Positions 35,635 through 46,240 of a stretch of DNA of 64,000 nt are shown in pieces. Numbering within the stretch: position 1 is the first letter of the stretch; each line of letters opens with the position of its first letter. A program made the translations under genes and the position numbers. The notes beneath the pieces are model-generated. The model did not search any database. It was given only the letters and a program-made list of their open reading frames with translations, and was not told where the DNA came from. Origin of the DNA: Atopsyche davidsoni (taxonomy: Eukaryota; Arthropoda; Insecta; Trichoptera; Hydrobiosidae); the NCBI GenBank assembly GCA_022113835.1, contig JAILWY010000015.1:4846001-4910000 (forward strand), read 5' to 3'.

Positions 35635-35763
35635 TGATAGAGCGTACTTGGTGGAATTCCATTTTAATATTTTTGAGTAAAACACTTGAGTGATTTTCCA
35701 CATGTTCGTTTTTATTTGTGACCGGTTTCGCCAACCTTTCACGTTGGCATTATCAAGCAGAGT
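35635..35763. repeat. Fold-back interspersed repeat, family A (single arm)
   Basis: One arm only: acttggtggaattccatttt, gattttccacatgttcgttt, gaccggtttcgccaacc and ttggcattatcaagcagag. The inverted partner is missing, so the arm can exist as a solo unit. Confidence 0.65.
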
Positions 35764-36237
35764 CCCTGTTTGATAAGTTTCTCGGGACTCTAACCCGGGA
35801 CCGGCGAGCAGCTCCAGCCACTGGACCACCCGGCGATTGAATTATCGGGTTATGACAGATCACGGTGCTAAGCCGACGCGTCGCCATATTTGCTTTATTG
35901 CCTCCACTCCGCGGTGTGATTATATCGAATAAAACAAATCAATTACTTCGCCGGGCCATGCGTAATTCATAAATTCATATACTGTGTCCAGTGGCGTAAC
36001 CGAGGAGTGCGAGATGAGCAATATCCCCGCCTCGAACAGACCAACAGTAGCGCTACGTGCTTGTGTAATTTTTAATTTAATAGATTATAATATATATATT
36101 AGAGTTTTATTGCTTATAGCACGCTAACTGCTTTGATCTTGATTTATATTTAATACAACATTTCCGATTTTACATCATTACTTGTGTGTTGTTGTGTTGC
36201 GTTTTTTTAATGAAATTTCATACGAATTTATTTTTCT

Positions 36238-36912
36238 TCATGTGCCTCTCCTCGGAGGAGGTTGGCGACCATCTTACTGAGCATATACTTATGCTGATAT
36301 TTTTTTTAGGTAAAATAGTGTTGTGGGTCCTGCTACACCTCAGTACATCCGGATACGATCCGGAAAAAATCGCGTTAAGTGAAATTCGCGTATATCAGGG
36401 TTTACGATTAAACATACATACATAGTCAAAACTTAATACAAAAAAATACGAATCATTTGAATCAATCACTTAAATTCTAAGAAAACTTTATGCAGTATTA
36501 CATGTTATTTTTACTGAAAAAAATCTATTGTCTTTTGGGTAGCGTTTCATTTACGTTCTTGTAAAATACGTTTATAACATCCAACGCTGTTTTTAATTAT
36601 TAAGAGAAGTCAATGAATGTTCATACACATTCTTAAAATAAGAAATTCGCGTAATGCGAGGCATTTTAACGCAAAATTTGAAATTCGCGTTATAGTGAAA
36701 CCGCGTAAAATGGGGTCGTTTTACTGTATGCGTATTGCTGCTGCCCAATAGCATTGTTACATAATCAATTCCTTAGAAAGCTCCGGCGTTTAGATATGAA
36801 GGATGCAGAAACAATAGCAGGAGACCCCCTCATTTGCAAGGTACTTCCAAAATACATCCCTTCACAATCAATTTAAGTCAACTACTCCAATACCGATCTC
36901 AGCGTACAAAAT
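36238..36912 (+). repeat. Interspersed repeat, family B, split by an insertion
   Basis: Left half 36238-36337 (tgcctctcctcggaggaggttggcgacc to gggtcctgctacac) and right half 36723-36912 (tatgcgtattgctgctgcccaatagc to ccaataccgatc) together form one full copy. The DNA between them is a separate element. Confidence 0.75.
36338..36722. mobile_element. pogo-like mini-transposon inside a family B repeat
   Basis: About 385 bp interrupt a family B copy. The right end on the minus strand reads CAGTAAAACGACCCCATTTT then GCGGTTTCACTATAACGCG, the CAGT start and CGCG-rich ends typical of pogo/Tigger relatives. The left end begins cagtacatccggata and has gttaagtgaaattcgcg. TA stands at the right junction. 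No transposase. The left terminal match is short, so the superfamily is tentative. Confidence 0.55.
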
Positions 36913-36959
36913 GGTTAAAAAATATTTAATTCACATATTTATATGAAATTATATAGATA

Positions 36960-37240
36960 AGCATGTTTAATTACCCGGGGATTGTGTTCGCTTCGCCGCC
37001 ACTGCGGCAGTCATTACTCGAGCGTGGGTATTGGACACGTGTTGCAACGATAAATCTGTGATTTGAAAAATCCGTCCAGGGTGGGCGACCGACTCGGCGA
37101 TTGTCAAGCTGCTTGATGACGCATTGTAAACCTAATGAGGCACTAAACACATTATGTCCCGTCATCGTGGGGGCAACTCGCAAGCAACTCGCAAGCAACC
37201 GACAAGCAACCAAGTGGCGACCCGAAGACGCCAGCTTGCG
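36960..37240. other. GC-richer block, possible regulatory DNA
   Basis: CpG-bearing sequence with closely spaced palindromic words (cttgatgacg, cccgtcatcg) and a run of three gcaa-containing repeats (gcaactcgcaagcaactcgc) at about 37170-37205. Both strands contain short frames (37101-37325 plus, 37213-36971 minus) without motifs. An intronic enhancer is possible; no direct evidence. Confidence 0.25.
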
Positions 37241-38067
37241 ATCGTCTGACTCATCACAAAAATATTTTGAATTATCACAAAGTAAGATCCGGTTTTCGTT
37301 TTACAGACAATTAAATGAAATTTGAGACACCGTTCAAAATAATAGGATCTTGTGATATATTACGTATCTTTTTTATTATCGTAGGCTCAAAATGAGCTCT
37401 TAATTTCAGTAGATAATAAATAATGATCTTTCCGTTTAATTTATGTTTTTGTAAGTGGTTTTTAATGCGACCTTGTGATAATAAGTTAATCAGAACATTT
37501 TTATGCACTTATCTGCATGGCCCTGGTTTACATACTTTTAAACAAGTTTTAATTAAAAAAAATGACATGTAAGAGATAAAGATACGTGATACTTAAAAAT
37601 CATTATTAGATACTGCCAACTATTCCAACTCTACTTATTTGTTTTAACTTACTAGAAATAAAACAAAGCCATTGATAATTTAATTATGCTATATATAGGG
37701 AGAGTTTTCTTCTGTAGCTTCTTAAAGGTACCTGAATACATTTCCTTGTGTTTAATAATTGACGCAATCCCTTTGATCCTGTGCTCAGAATAAGTAACCT
37801 TAGTGATCTGTCACATCTCATGAGAGGCTGTGTCTCAACCCTCAGTCATATCGTATGACAGCCTTTCAGGCCGCTTGAAACATGAAAGAGCGACAATCGC
37901 ATTACTTAAGATTCCATCTCAACAAACTTAATAATTCCACTGAAAATATAATAAGATTTACTGTATATTATATTAAAATTATATTTAAACCTTTGATTAC
38001 AATACGTTTTTTTGCAATCGATTATCATGTGAAATGACGAAAAAACATATTGAAATAGTTTTAAACC

Positions 38068-38120
38068 ATACAGGTGGGATTTGAACCCACACCTCCATGA
38101 AATACGAACAATTTCTCAAT
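38068..38120 (-). repeat. tRNA-like B-box fragment
   Basis: The minus strand carries GGTGTGGGTTCAAATCCCACC, a perfect T-arm with a pol III B box. The upstream bases do not form an anticodon arm or D arm, so it is a relic of a tRNA-derived SINE or tRNA pseudogene. Confidence 0.45.
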
Positions 38121-41100
38121 GCCTATTAAATATAGCGGAACAATATTGTATATTAATGAATATTATTAAATAGTTAATAAAATAAACTGTTTCTGTTTTA
38201 ATATATATTTGATCACAATAAACTAATATGTATGAGAGGCGTGCAGTTTAGACACGAAGATAATCAAAGCATGTCCTAAAATATATTGTAAAAAACTAAA
38301 TCAATATTTTATAGTATATTGTATGTGCAGAAAATAATGTATAGTAATAGACTCTAGATTATCTGAGTATTGATGTCTCTTACTCGTGTAATTAAAAATG
38401 CTTTAAATTAAAAGTTATTATTGCTAGACTATATTTGCCTCACAGCTGCTTTAGAAAGCGACTTTGAAAATATTACTTTTGTATGGAGAAGTGATTTGGT
38501 TTACTCGGAGACCTGCTCTTCTTAAGTGTTTCTATACTAGCATGTGTACGCCATAAACAATATCCCTTGTTTTTTTGTACTATCGAGGATGTCGTGTTTT
38601 TTGTCGATGGCTTTAACATTGCGGGGGCGTACATTTTGACGATCGTGTGAATTGATTTTAAACACATGTACGTTGAATGGGTTTACTAAATATAATTTAC
38701 AGGCAGCTCGATAAATTATTTTTATCCTGGGTGTGTTTTTATTTTGACTACTTAAATAAAAAAAATATTTAAAAAAATATTTTTGGCTATGTATATTTTT
38801 TAGTTTTTCTGTTTTGTCTTTATATCGTGAACACATTTTAAATTAATTTTAATTTTAAAACGTTGGACCGAAATATGTTATAAATAAATTTAACCTGTGT
38901 GTGTAAAATTTTGAGTTTTAATTACAAAATACTTGGTGATCGATTTTATTCATTAAAATCACATAACGAAATAGTCAAATCAGTTTTATTCAATTGATAA
39001 AAATAATATAGGTTTTTGTATAAACATTAAATTTATTATATAATGCTTACTGTTATATGTTCTTGGCATTGCATAATTGCGTTTAATAACTCTTAAACAA
39101 TTTCGTGTTATTTTGAGCTGTGCGTTTTCAAAATACATCAAAAATCAAATAGTGATATATAAAGGAAAGCTATTAGTTTACGTGGAAACCCTCTAACCAC
39201 GTGGAAAGACGAAATGCCCATTGAGATCCACCGCATTTCTATAATTTCCACATATAATTTTTTTACTGATTAAATGCTCTAAAGATGTTGCACTGTGTGT
39301 GCGTGATTTCTATAAGTAAAGATTTAACAATCATTAAATAACATTTTATAAATTTGTGAAGTTGAGGAACATAAACACACGAAACGACAATTGATGTTAG
39401 ATTATTATTTAAATTTTTTTTGTCGCTTTTTATATGTATTAATCGATTTGCTCAGTCATGTGGCATGTAGCTTCACGTTGATACGTTAACAAATTCAAAA
39501 ATTGAAAAAACCCAAATTGCGTTTCGCCTTTTTATACAGCGCCCTTGGATACAATGGCGAAAACATCCCCTTTTTTGGGGGAAAATTTTGAACAACTCCC
39601 CCTAGAGCTTCGAAACCATCCCTCGATAAATACCCTACGCTGGAAAACGGGCGTTTCAAAGCCTTGAACCCCTATCCCCCCTCTGTGAAGTATGCGGATT
39701 GGCAAGTATGTACGTCTCCTTACTTTACGTAGAGGGAGTGATGTAGAATTCTTATGTAATTTTATTTTATGAAACGTGAAACCGACTTTTGTAAACCATT
39801 GATGGTTAATAGCATTTTCACTTTGATTTGGACGTTCCCACATGTTACTGATTAGTAACAACATTTCATTTTATGTAGAAAAAACTTTACTGAAATCAAT
39901 GGTGGTTAGTGTGTTTAATCCTAAAATAAATTAAAAGCTATTTGAAAACTAAAATTTTTCAAATGAAACTAGAGCTTATATGATATATGATTTACACGTT
40001 ATTTTATTTATAATATTATTTTGTAAATTTCGTGATTTATTCACAATTCTCAGGTGTTATGCCTCATCCTACTTTTCTAAATCTGTTTTAGAGGATTTGA
40101 TTATTATTGGTCTTTTTAGTCCAAAAATAACACAGTCGCAAATTGAATTGAATATATTATTAACAACAAATTTCAAAACTCAAAATTATTTTATATAACT
40201 GAATGCGATGTATTTAATCCCACTGTGCGGTAATACGATTAATTTATATCTTCGTTTCCTCTATTTTATTAATTCTAATAAAAATAAATCACCTTTCCTT
40301 AAAAAAGCCTTCCTGCCTTTTGTATTTACGTCTAGTATTAAGGGTCCGTTTTTTCTAAGTATATCCTAGATTTGCCCCCTAAAAATTCCCCTAATATCTT
40401 TCCTAATGCGTTTAATTACCACGCTATTATCTTAAATAAAAAGCACTGCAGAGGCAAACATTTTTAAATTCCTAATTTATATAAATAAAATTCAGTTTTC
40501 ATGCTTTCAAATATCTAAAAATCCGCAAAAAATATTTTAAAATATTCACAACCGAATAGTTTAATTAATAACTTCAACAGTAAATATTATTATAAAAATA
40601 CCTTATAAATAAATAAATTTTCGTTTGAAAGCACTTTCGCGTTTTGAGGTTTTTCAGTCTTACAAATTCCTTGAAAGCCTTACAATATCTCAGTTGCCTT
40701 TAGAAATAGTAATTGAGAAATCGTACTTCCTGTGAGACGGTCTTCACAAAAATCAATAATATAATCTTCAAGTTATTTGAATAAAAAAATTTGTTTTAGG
40801 ACAAATATATGAAATAAATTCACAACTTTTTTTTTTTTTAATCTAATATTAAGTTTGAATAATGAGGCATTTTTTTCTTATTAGAGTCAGTGTTGACGTA
40901 GCTTAAATGGCAGAGCCTGATACCTTCTTGATCGCTCTCGGCGACAGCTTACCCACCCACACCACTTAGCAAACGCCTAACTTTATCGGCAAACTCGTAT
41001 CGAATAGTGCGTGTCAGTGATCACTGGCCTTTTATTACATGCCTACGAAAATCGTATAATTTATTGAAATCTTGTTTATTTCATAGTTTATTGGAATTAA

Positions 41101-41742
41101 GAAATAAATCATTAAAAAATATCTTATGCGTTTTCCTTCAATATACTTTTCATGTGAAATATCATTCTGAAATCGTTAATTTTGAACCTAAAGCTGTGTA
41201 TTTAATTATAACTACGCGATAACCGTGGGTTGTTTTAATTTTTTTTAATTAATTTTTATAAATAATGATACTTACAGATATTTTTATTTTGTGTAATCAA
41301 ATCGCATTATATTTCACACAAACAAAATCATTGAAGATGGACCCAGCACGTGAACCGAAATGTCGTAGTAATATATACCCCAAGCAGTACAATACCAAAA
41401 CCGGATCAACTCGTGTGTAATTTACCTTGTTAGGTTTATCTTGGGAAACCGCCCTTCGTTGGCCTACTTCCAGGATCTCAAGGTCAGCTTCAACTCCATC
41501 ACTCCTCAGTTTGCAGGACGTCGCTCGGACTGGGTCCTCCACTACGCGAGTACCTTAGGTCCTAGGTTTAGTCCACGTGTGCACGTGCCTTAGGTAGCAG
41601 ATCCTTTGTATTCCATTGAAGCACATGATTTATTCATTTAATATACATCTATCTACTAGTCTGTATGGCATTTTTCTCCAAGTGTTATTTTATTAAAATA
41701 TTTGGACAAATACTTTATAATACTTTATGTGAGACTGTCTTA

Positions 41743-41960
41743 GAATAGAAATATATTCGATGAAATGGTCACCAACTCATATGAGGAGAGGCATTAGAAG
41801 AAAAATAAGTGCCTTCTATATATTTGAGTGTAGAAGGACCCGGGGACCTTCTACACTTTTATCCATAAGAAAACCATGTGCACTGGCTCATCATAAATAT
41901 ATGATCATCATAAATGGATGATCGCAAACTTCTTTTGAGAAGAGGCACTCGAAGAAGAAG
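41743..41960 (-). repeat. Interspersed repeat, family B (two partial copies)
   Basis: A head fragment at 41743-41805 (aaatggtcaccaactcatatgaggagaggc) and a longer 5' half at 41825-41960 (gtgtagaaggacc, agaaaaccatg, ggcactcgaagaagaag), both reversed. The second abuts, head to head, the plus-strand copy that follows. Confidence 0.65.
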
Positions 41961-41970
41961 ATATATATTT

Positions 41971-42290
41971 CTTCTTCATCGAGTGTCTCTCCTCAGAGTA
42001 GGCTACTGACCATTTCACTGAGCATATCCACATGATGAGCCAGTGTTCGTGGTTTTCTAAGGGGAAAATAGTGTAGTCCTCGGGTCCTTCTACACTGCAG
42101 TTTTATAATGGAAGAAAAAGACTGCGTATTGCTTACAAAACTCTAGCGTTTAGATCTGATACTCTTTCTGCAGCAAGCTACAGAAATAATAGCAGGAGCT
42201 CCTCACCTCGACAAGGTACTTCCAGAGCACATCCCTCCACAATCATTTCAAGTCCACTACTCCATAACCGATCCTTTACTCAGGTTACAA
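41971..42290 (+). repeat. Interspersed repeat, family B
   Basis: Near full-length: cttcttcatcgagtgtctct head, then ggttttctaaggggaaaata, gactgcgtattgc, actctagcgtttagatctgat and ggtacttccagagcacatcc. Only about 10 bp of AT separate its head from the reversed copy to the left. Confidence 0.75.
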
Positions 42291-42319
42291 TATAATATAT
42301 TCTAACAAGGTCTATCCGG

Positions 42320-42836
42320 CGTGTGTCCAAACAGCGTATCGGGTATTTGTTAGTTCAGTAAAACAAAAACTACTAGTAATCAAGTATTTTTTTTTAATTG
42401 TTGATTATAAGAATACAAAATGGAAAATTATTTCAAAAAGATGATTTTATCCAAATGGTGACCGTTACGCTGCTGGCACTCTTCTAATCTGGAACGAAGA
42501 TTTCTGTTAACAAGCTGACACATAGCCCTCGATATTGCTGCCATTTCTGACCTGATTTTTTGTTTCAATTATTCTCATAAACCCTACTTTTAAGGTATCC
42601 CCATACGAAATAGTCAAGAGGGCTAAGGTCGGGGCTTCTGGGAGGCCAGTTGATGTTACCTCTACGTGAAATGACCTTATTAGGGAATAATTCGTTCACA
42701 GCTTCAATTGATTGATTGGATGTATGGCAAGTGGCTTATTGGAACCACGTGAAACCTTGAAACTCCGCAACTGTGGGCCCAAAAATTTTCGCAGCATATC
42801 AAAACAAATACCCGATACTCTTTTTGGACACCCACG
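42320..42836 (-). mobile_element. Deleted Tc1/mariner-type element
   Basis: Inverted ends of about 33 bp: gtgtgtccaaacagcgtatc with gggtatttgtt on the left, and the reverse complement, aacaaatacccgatactctt with tttggacaccc, on the right. The 517-bp interior codes, on the minus strand, for the C-terminal part of a transposase. The N-terminal half is gone, so the copy cannot move by itself. Confidence 0.75.
42428..42812 (-). pseudogene. Transposase C-terminal fragment (Tc1/mariner superfamily)
   Basis: Broken reading frames give LRKFLGPQLRSF, then ATCHTSNQSIEAVNELF, NWPPRSPDLSPLDYFVWGYL with the catalytic acidic residue in the PLD motif, a stop and frame change after KSRVYENN, and finally RLEECQQRNGHHLDKIIF to the natural end near 42428. 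This is the usual end of insect mariner-family transposases. The first and second catalytic aspartates lie outside or at the very edge of the remnant. Confidence 0.85.
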
Positions 42837-42959
42837 TTTAAAAAAAAATCAATGCGTTCGAGTATATCTCTCATCAAACTAGACATGATATTAAAACTGC
42901 TAATCAATAGCGTTATTTTTGGTTTAGTAGCTTAGGATGAAATTGTGTAATTAATTACG

Positions 42960-43215
42960 CTTCGGGTGTGGGTTGAGTCGCAAGGTGCGCTCCTCGCCTT
43001 CAGATGGGGTATCGGGGGCGAGTATCGGGACACGTGGCAGCGGGTGTACGCGTGCGCCGGCCTCTTCGATCCGCCCAGCAGCCGTCTGGACCTGCCCCAG
43101 AGCGGGCGGCGCCCCCGACGCCCCCGACGCCCCCGACGCCCCTGACGCCGGCTGGTGCGGCGCCCCACGGCCACGGGCGCAGTCAGCTGCGCCCCTGGAA
43201 CCGGGCTGAAAGTAT
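42960..43215 (+). other. GC island with 9-bp tandem repeat; possible exon
   Basis: An abrupt CpG-rich island in AT-rich DNA. At 43105-43145 the 9-mer cgcccccga repeats about four times. An acceptor-like cctcgccttcag stands before 43004, and one frame after it reads WGIGGEYRDTWQRVYACAGL, which looks protein-like before running into the repeat. A weak donor may lie near 43211. It could be an alternative first exon, a coding exon, or only a CpG island. Confidence 0.3.
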
Positions 43216-43269
43216 AGTACGAACCGCTATGCTATAGACTCCAATAAATTAAAAAAATATATATATATA

Positions 43270-45470
43270 TTAGGGTGTCCCTTATATGACCAAAAAAAAT
43301 TTTTTTTCAAATTTCGAAATGCATACCCTCTACATTTTTTACTAATGCTATAAGATACTCAAATATAAAATTTCATCTTTCTAGAAAAATTGCAACTAGT
43401 GCCGACCGAGCTTCAAAGTTTAGTAAAAAACGTGTTTTGTCTTGATATTTCGGTCTGGTATAAAATCATTATAAATGCAATAAATTAAGTGAATAATAGT
43501 AAAAATTCAATTAAATGAACATTAATCTTTAATCAAAAACATAAAGTAATAACAATCAGTCAGGGTAACTTTTTTATAGAGTTGTTTTTTTACTGTCCGG
43601 ATACAATTTTCTATGTTCCTGGACACAGCGCAGCAAGAACTGTTTTTGTTCTTCTTCAGCCGCGATAAGTCCGTTAAAATCTTGCATCATTTTAACAGCC
43701 CTTTCAGCAGTATCATTCACAACCCTCAAATAACATATTTTTCTTTTAGCTTCCACAAAAGCACTCTTATTATTCCAAGAAGATACATCTTCCTTTAGAA
43801 AACTGTCGTCGATCTGCAGTCGTGATAAAAATTGTTTGCTCTTTTCCGATACGAAATCATCCAGTGTTTTACAAACATAAGCAAACATCTTGTAGTCTTT
43901 TTGTCCTTCGCAGTTATTCTGCATTGTGACTGAAGTAAACACATTTTTAAAGAATAGATCGCTCTCGCCATCCAGCGTGCCTGATGCATGGCTTTGGGGG
44001 GCTTAGTTTTAATTTTTCCTCTGTGTCTCCTCCCAAAAATATTACGCACAGTTCGACCAATTTGCGGTAGTCATCTCTTACATAACCTTTGTCTAATTCT
44101 GCCTTATAAAATATTAAAAAAGCTTGAATGTCTGTCTCGGCAACACGTTGTTTTACGAAATTAAGAGATGGTTCAATGTTACTAGCGTCGATGTTTTTCC
44201 AATTTTCTCTGAACTTTTTAAACATTGGAGTATCTGGGCTACTAGTAATTTACTTAATTTTGCTTTCAAAGACAGCTTTTAGGACCAATTCATAAACATG
44301 ATGACGACAGACGAGCAGCAATTCTCTTCCTAAAGTTTCTCCAAAATAGCACAAGCTCCATTGAAACGGCCAGTATTGAAAGCTGTTGTGTCGCAGCACA
44401 TTATTTGTACTTTATCGTGAAGGTTCTAGTCAAAGAGAGCTGTTGAGACAGCCTTAGCTTGATGTTTTTCAGAAGAATGTTCTAGTTTTGGCACTGCAAG
44501 AAGCTGTTCCTTATCGTCAAACGAAGCAATAACCGGCAAGCGTTCTTCTTTAGAACTTCGTACATCTAACCCGGGTAATAGTTTTCCATCCCAATGGACT
44601 GTGACTACGTCGGGTACATTACTTCCAAAGAAGTCAGATTTTATTGCTTCTGCCCTTGATTTTCTAGTTTCAGCAGCTAGTGGTTATCTTTGTCTTACAA
44701 CCCTTTCCTCTTCTTCCAATCGTCGTTGTTTAGATCTATCTTCTTTTTCCGCCAATTTTTTATCAACACCACCTAAGCATCCTGGTCGATCTGGCTCTCT
44801 CTGTTTCATTAAAAATAATTTATCTTACTCTATTTTCATTCTCTCAAAAGCATCAGCATGTGCAATATCAAACAAATTATCAAGATCAATTTTGAAATTG
44901 TTCTCACGGCTCTTGAACGTAACCTGAGTTTTCTTACAATTTTTTTTGCAACTCTCTCCAAACATGATATAAATCAACAAGTTTCTTCACGCAGTTAGGA
45001 TATGCCCTTGTTGGAATTCTTGCTTTTTCCCAATATATGATGCACTCCCTAATCACAAGATTTGCACATTCACTAACAATCAGTTTAACCTCACGAATAT
45101 TGTAAAATAGGACCGAGGGAATTTGTCGAGTAAATGGTAATTTTGCACCATTTATTTGATATCTAGGCAAACCGATAAGGAAATTATTTTGTTTATCACT
45201 CCGTAATTCCACCGACATGTAAACGCACTAAACAATGGAGCACTACTAATCTCAAAAATCACGTATGAAATGACAAATAAAACATGCAGTTACAAGTCAC
45301 AGCGCAGTACTTACGCAACTTGTATGGACAAGTTAAAATCGCAAGTCGGCACGGGTTACCGTTTATAAATCGAACTAATATTTTTTTCTAGACAGTATAG
45401 GGTTATTACTAAACTTTTAAGAAGGTATGCGTAAAAAAATATTGAACTTGAATTTTAAGGGACACCCTAA
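43270..45470 (-). mobile_element. 2.2-kb DNA transposon, unclassified
   Basis: Perfect 15-bp inverted ends TTAGGGTGTCCCTTA bound a 2201-bp unit inserted in a TA repeat, so the target duplication could be TA or anything up to eight bases. The minus strand codes for one long, now broken protein. The element starts near 45470 relative to its gene and ends near 43270. I do not recognise the superfamily from its ends. Confidence 0.75.
43574..45218 (-). pseudogene. Broken transposase of the 2.2-kb element
   Basis: The frame opens with MSVELRSDKQNNFL at 45218 and continues through several frame changes and stops. The middle part contains VHWDGK (Asp codon at 44588-44590) and CCDTTAFNTGRFNGACAILE (Asp codon at 44390-44392), then a CRHHVYE motif near 44300. 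Two acidic residues in such contexts, followed by a Cys/His cluster, fit an RNase-H-fold DDE transposase. The C-terminal third (44225-43574) includes NDTAERAVKMMQDFN. At least four breaks are visible, so the copy is dead. Confidence 0.7.
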
Positions 45471-45891
45471 TATATATATTCGCCCAATACCTAAATAATA
45501 AGGGGAAGCGTTTTAAATCACTGCCATTTTTCTAGCGACCAATTCCTATGAAATTACTGAAACTCTGCTGCATGAAAATATTTTTAAAATGTGTACGAAA
45601 ATAACATTAAAAGTAAGTCCAGTATGCGTTTATATACTGGTAGTATTTTAGCGATGGGTTTTGGTTCTTTTCTGTATACGACGGGAGACTCTGTACAAGT
45701 AAAGAAGGAATCTATATATAAATTCCCAACAAATATACACAAAATTATAATTTTTATACTCCGTTTGCAATGAAAAGCTTATTACTAATATTTAAAGGTA
45801 GAAATTACGTTATGTTTGTTCGGTATTTTTCGTAATGAATTTTAATAACTTTGCGATATATTGCATAATTTTGAAAGTCAAAGCTCCAAAC

Positions 45892-46047
45892 CACAGGTGT
45901 CAAACTCAATTTTGCAGAGGGCCATATATTAAATTTAGTATGTGTAGGCGGGCCAGATTCAAATAAAATAAGTCTAAAAGCTTTAAAAAACATGATTCTT
46001 CTTTCTGTGACACATTGCGATCGCGGGCCGTATATTTGACATGACTG
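45892..46047. mobile_element. 156-bp hAT-like mini-transposon
   Basis: Ends CACAGGTGTCAAA and, on the other strand, CAGTCATGTCAAA. The 8-bp flanks ctccaaac (45884-45891) and ctctaaac (46048-46055) agree at seven of eight bases. Subterminal gggccata and gggccgtatat blocks are inverted. No coding capacity. Confidence 0.75.
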
Positions 46048-46059
46048 CTCTAAACGGTC

Positions 46060-46240
46060 GGCCATGTATTTTACTTGGCGCGCTGGCGTCCGCCGCTGCC
46101 AACCACGCGGCCTTGGGGCGAGGCTCCGGGGGTGGCGCTCCTTACTGTACTTTCAGACATCCGGGGAGAGAGTGAAAAGCGAGAGTCCGCGGCTCCATGT
46201 GCGCCACTGGAGTATATTCGTAGACTGGCGTGAGTTTCTT
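46060..46240 (+). other. GC island with possible 73-nt exon
   Basis: A CpG-rich block next to the hAT-like element. Between the acceptor-like ctgtactttcag (ending 46156) and the donor GGC|GTGAGT (46229/46230) lie 73 nt that stay open in the frame SGERVKSESPRLHVRHWSIF. Splice sites face the plus strand, the same direction as the 27.4-kb exon. It may be an alternative untranslated or coding exon. Chance cannot be excluded. Confidence 0.3.

Noticed and set aside
35377..35829. 150-codon minus-strand frame, the second longest in the window
   Set aside because: Its middle is the family A repeat arm; the rest has no motif. It is open by chance through repeat sequence.
44601..44927. 108-codon plus-strand frame
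   Set aside because: Antisense to the broken transposase of the 2.2-kb element, whose minus-strand translation carries the recognisable motifs.
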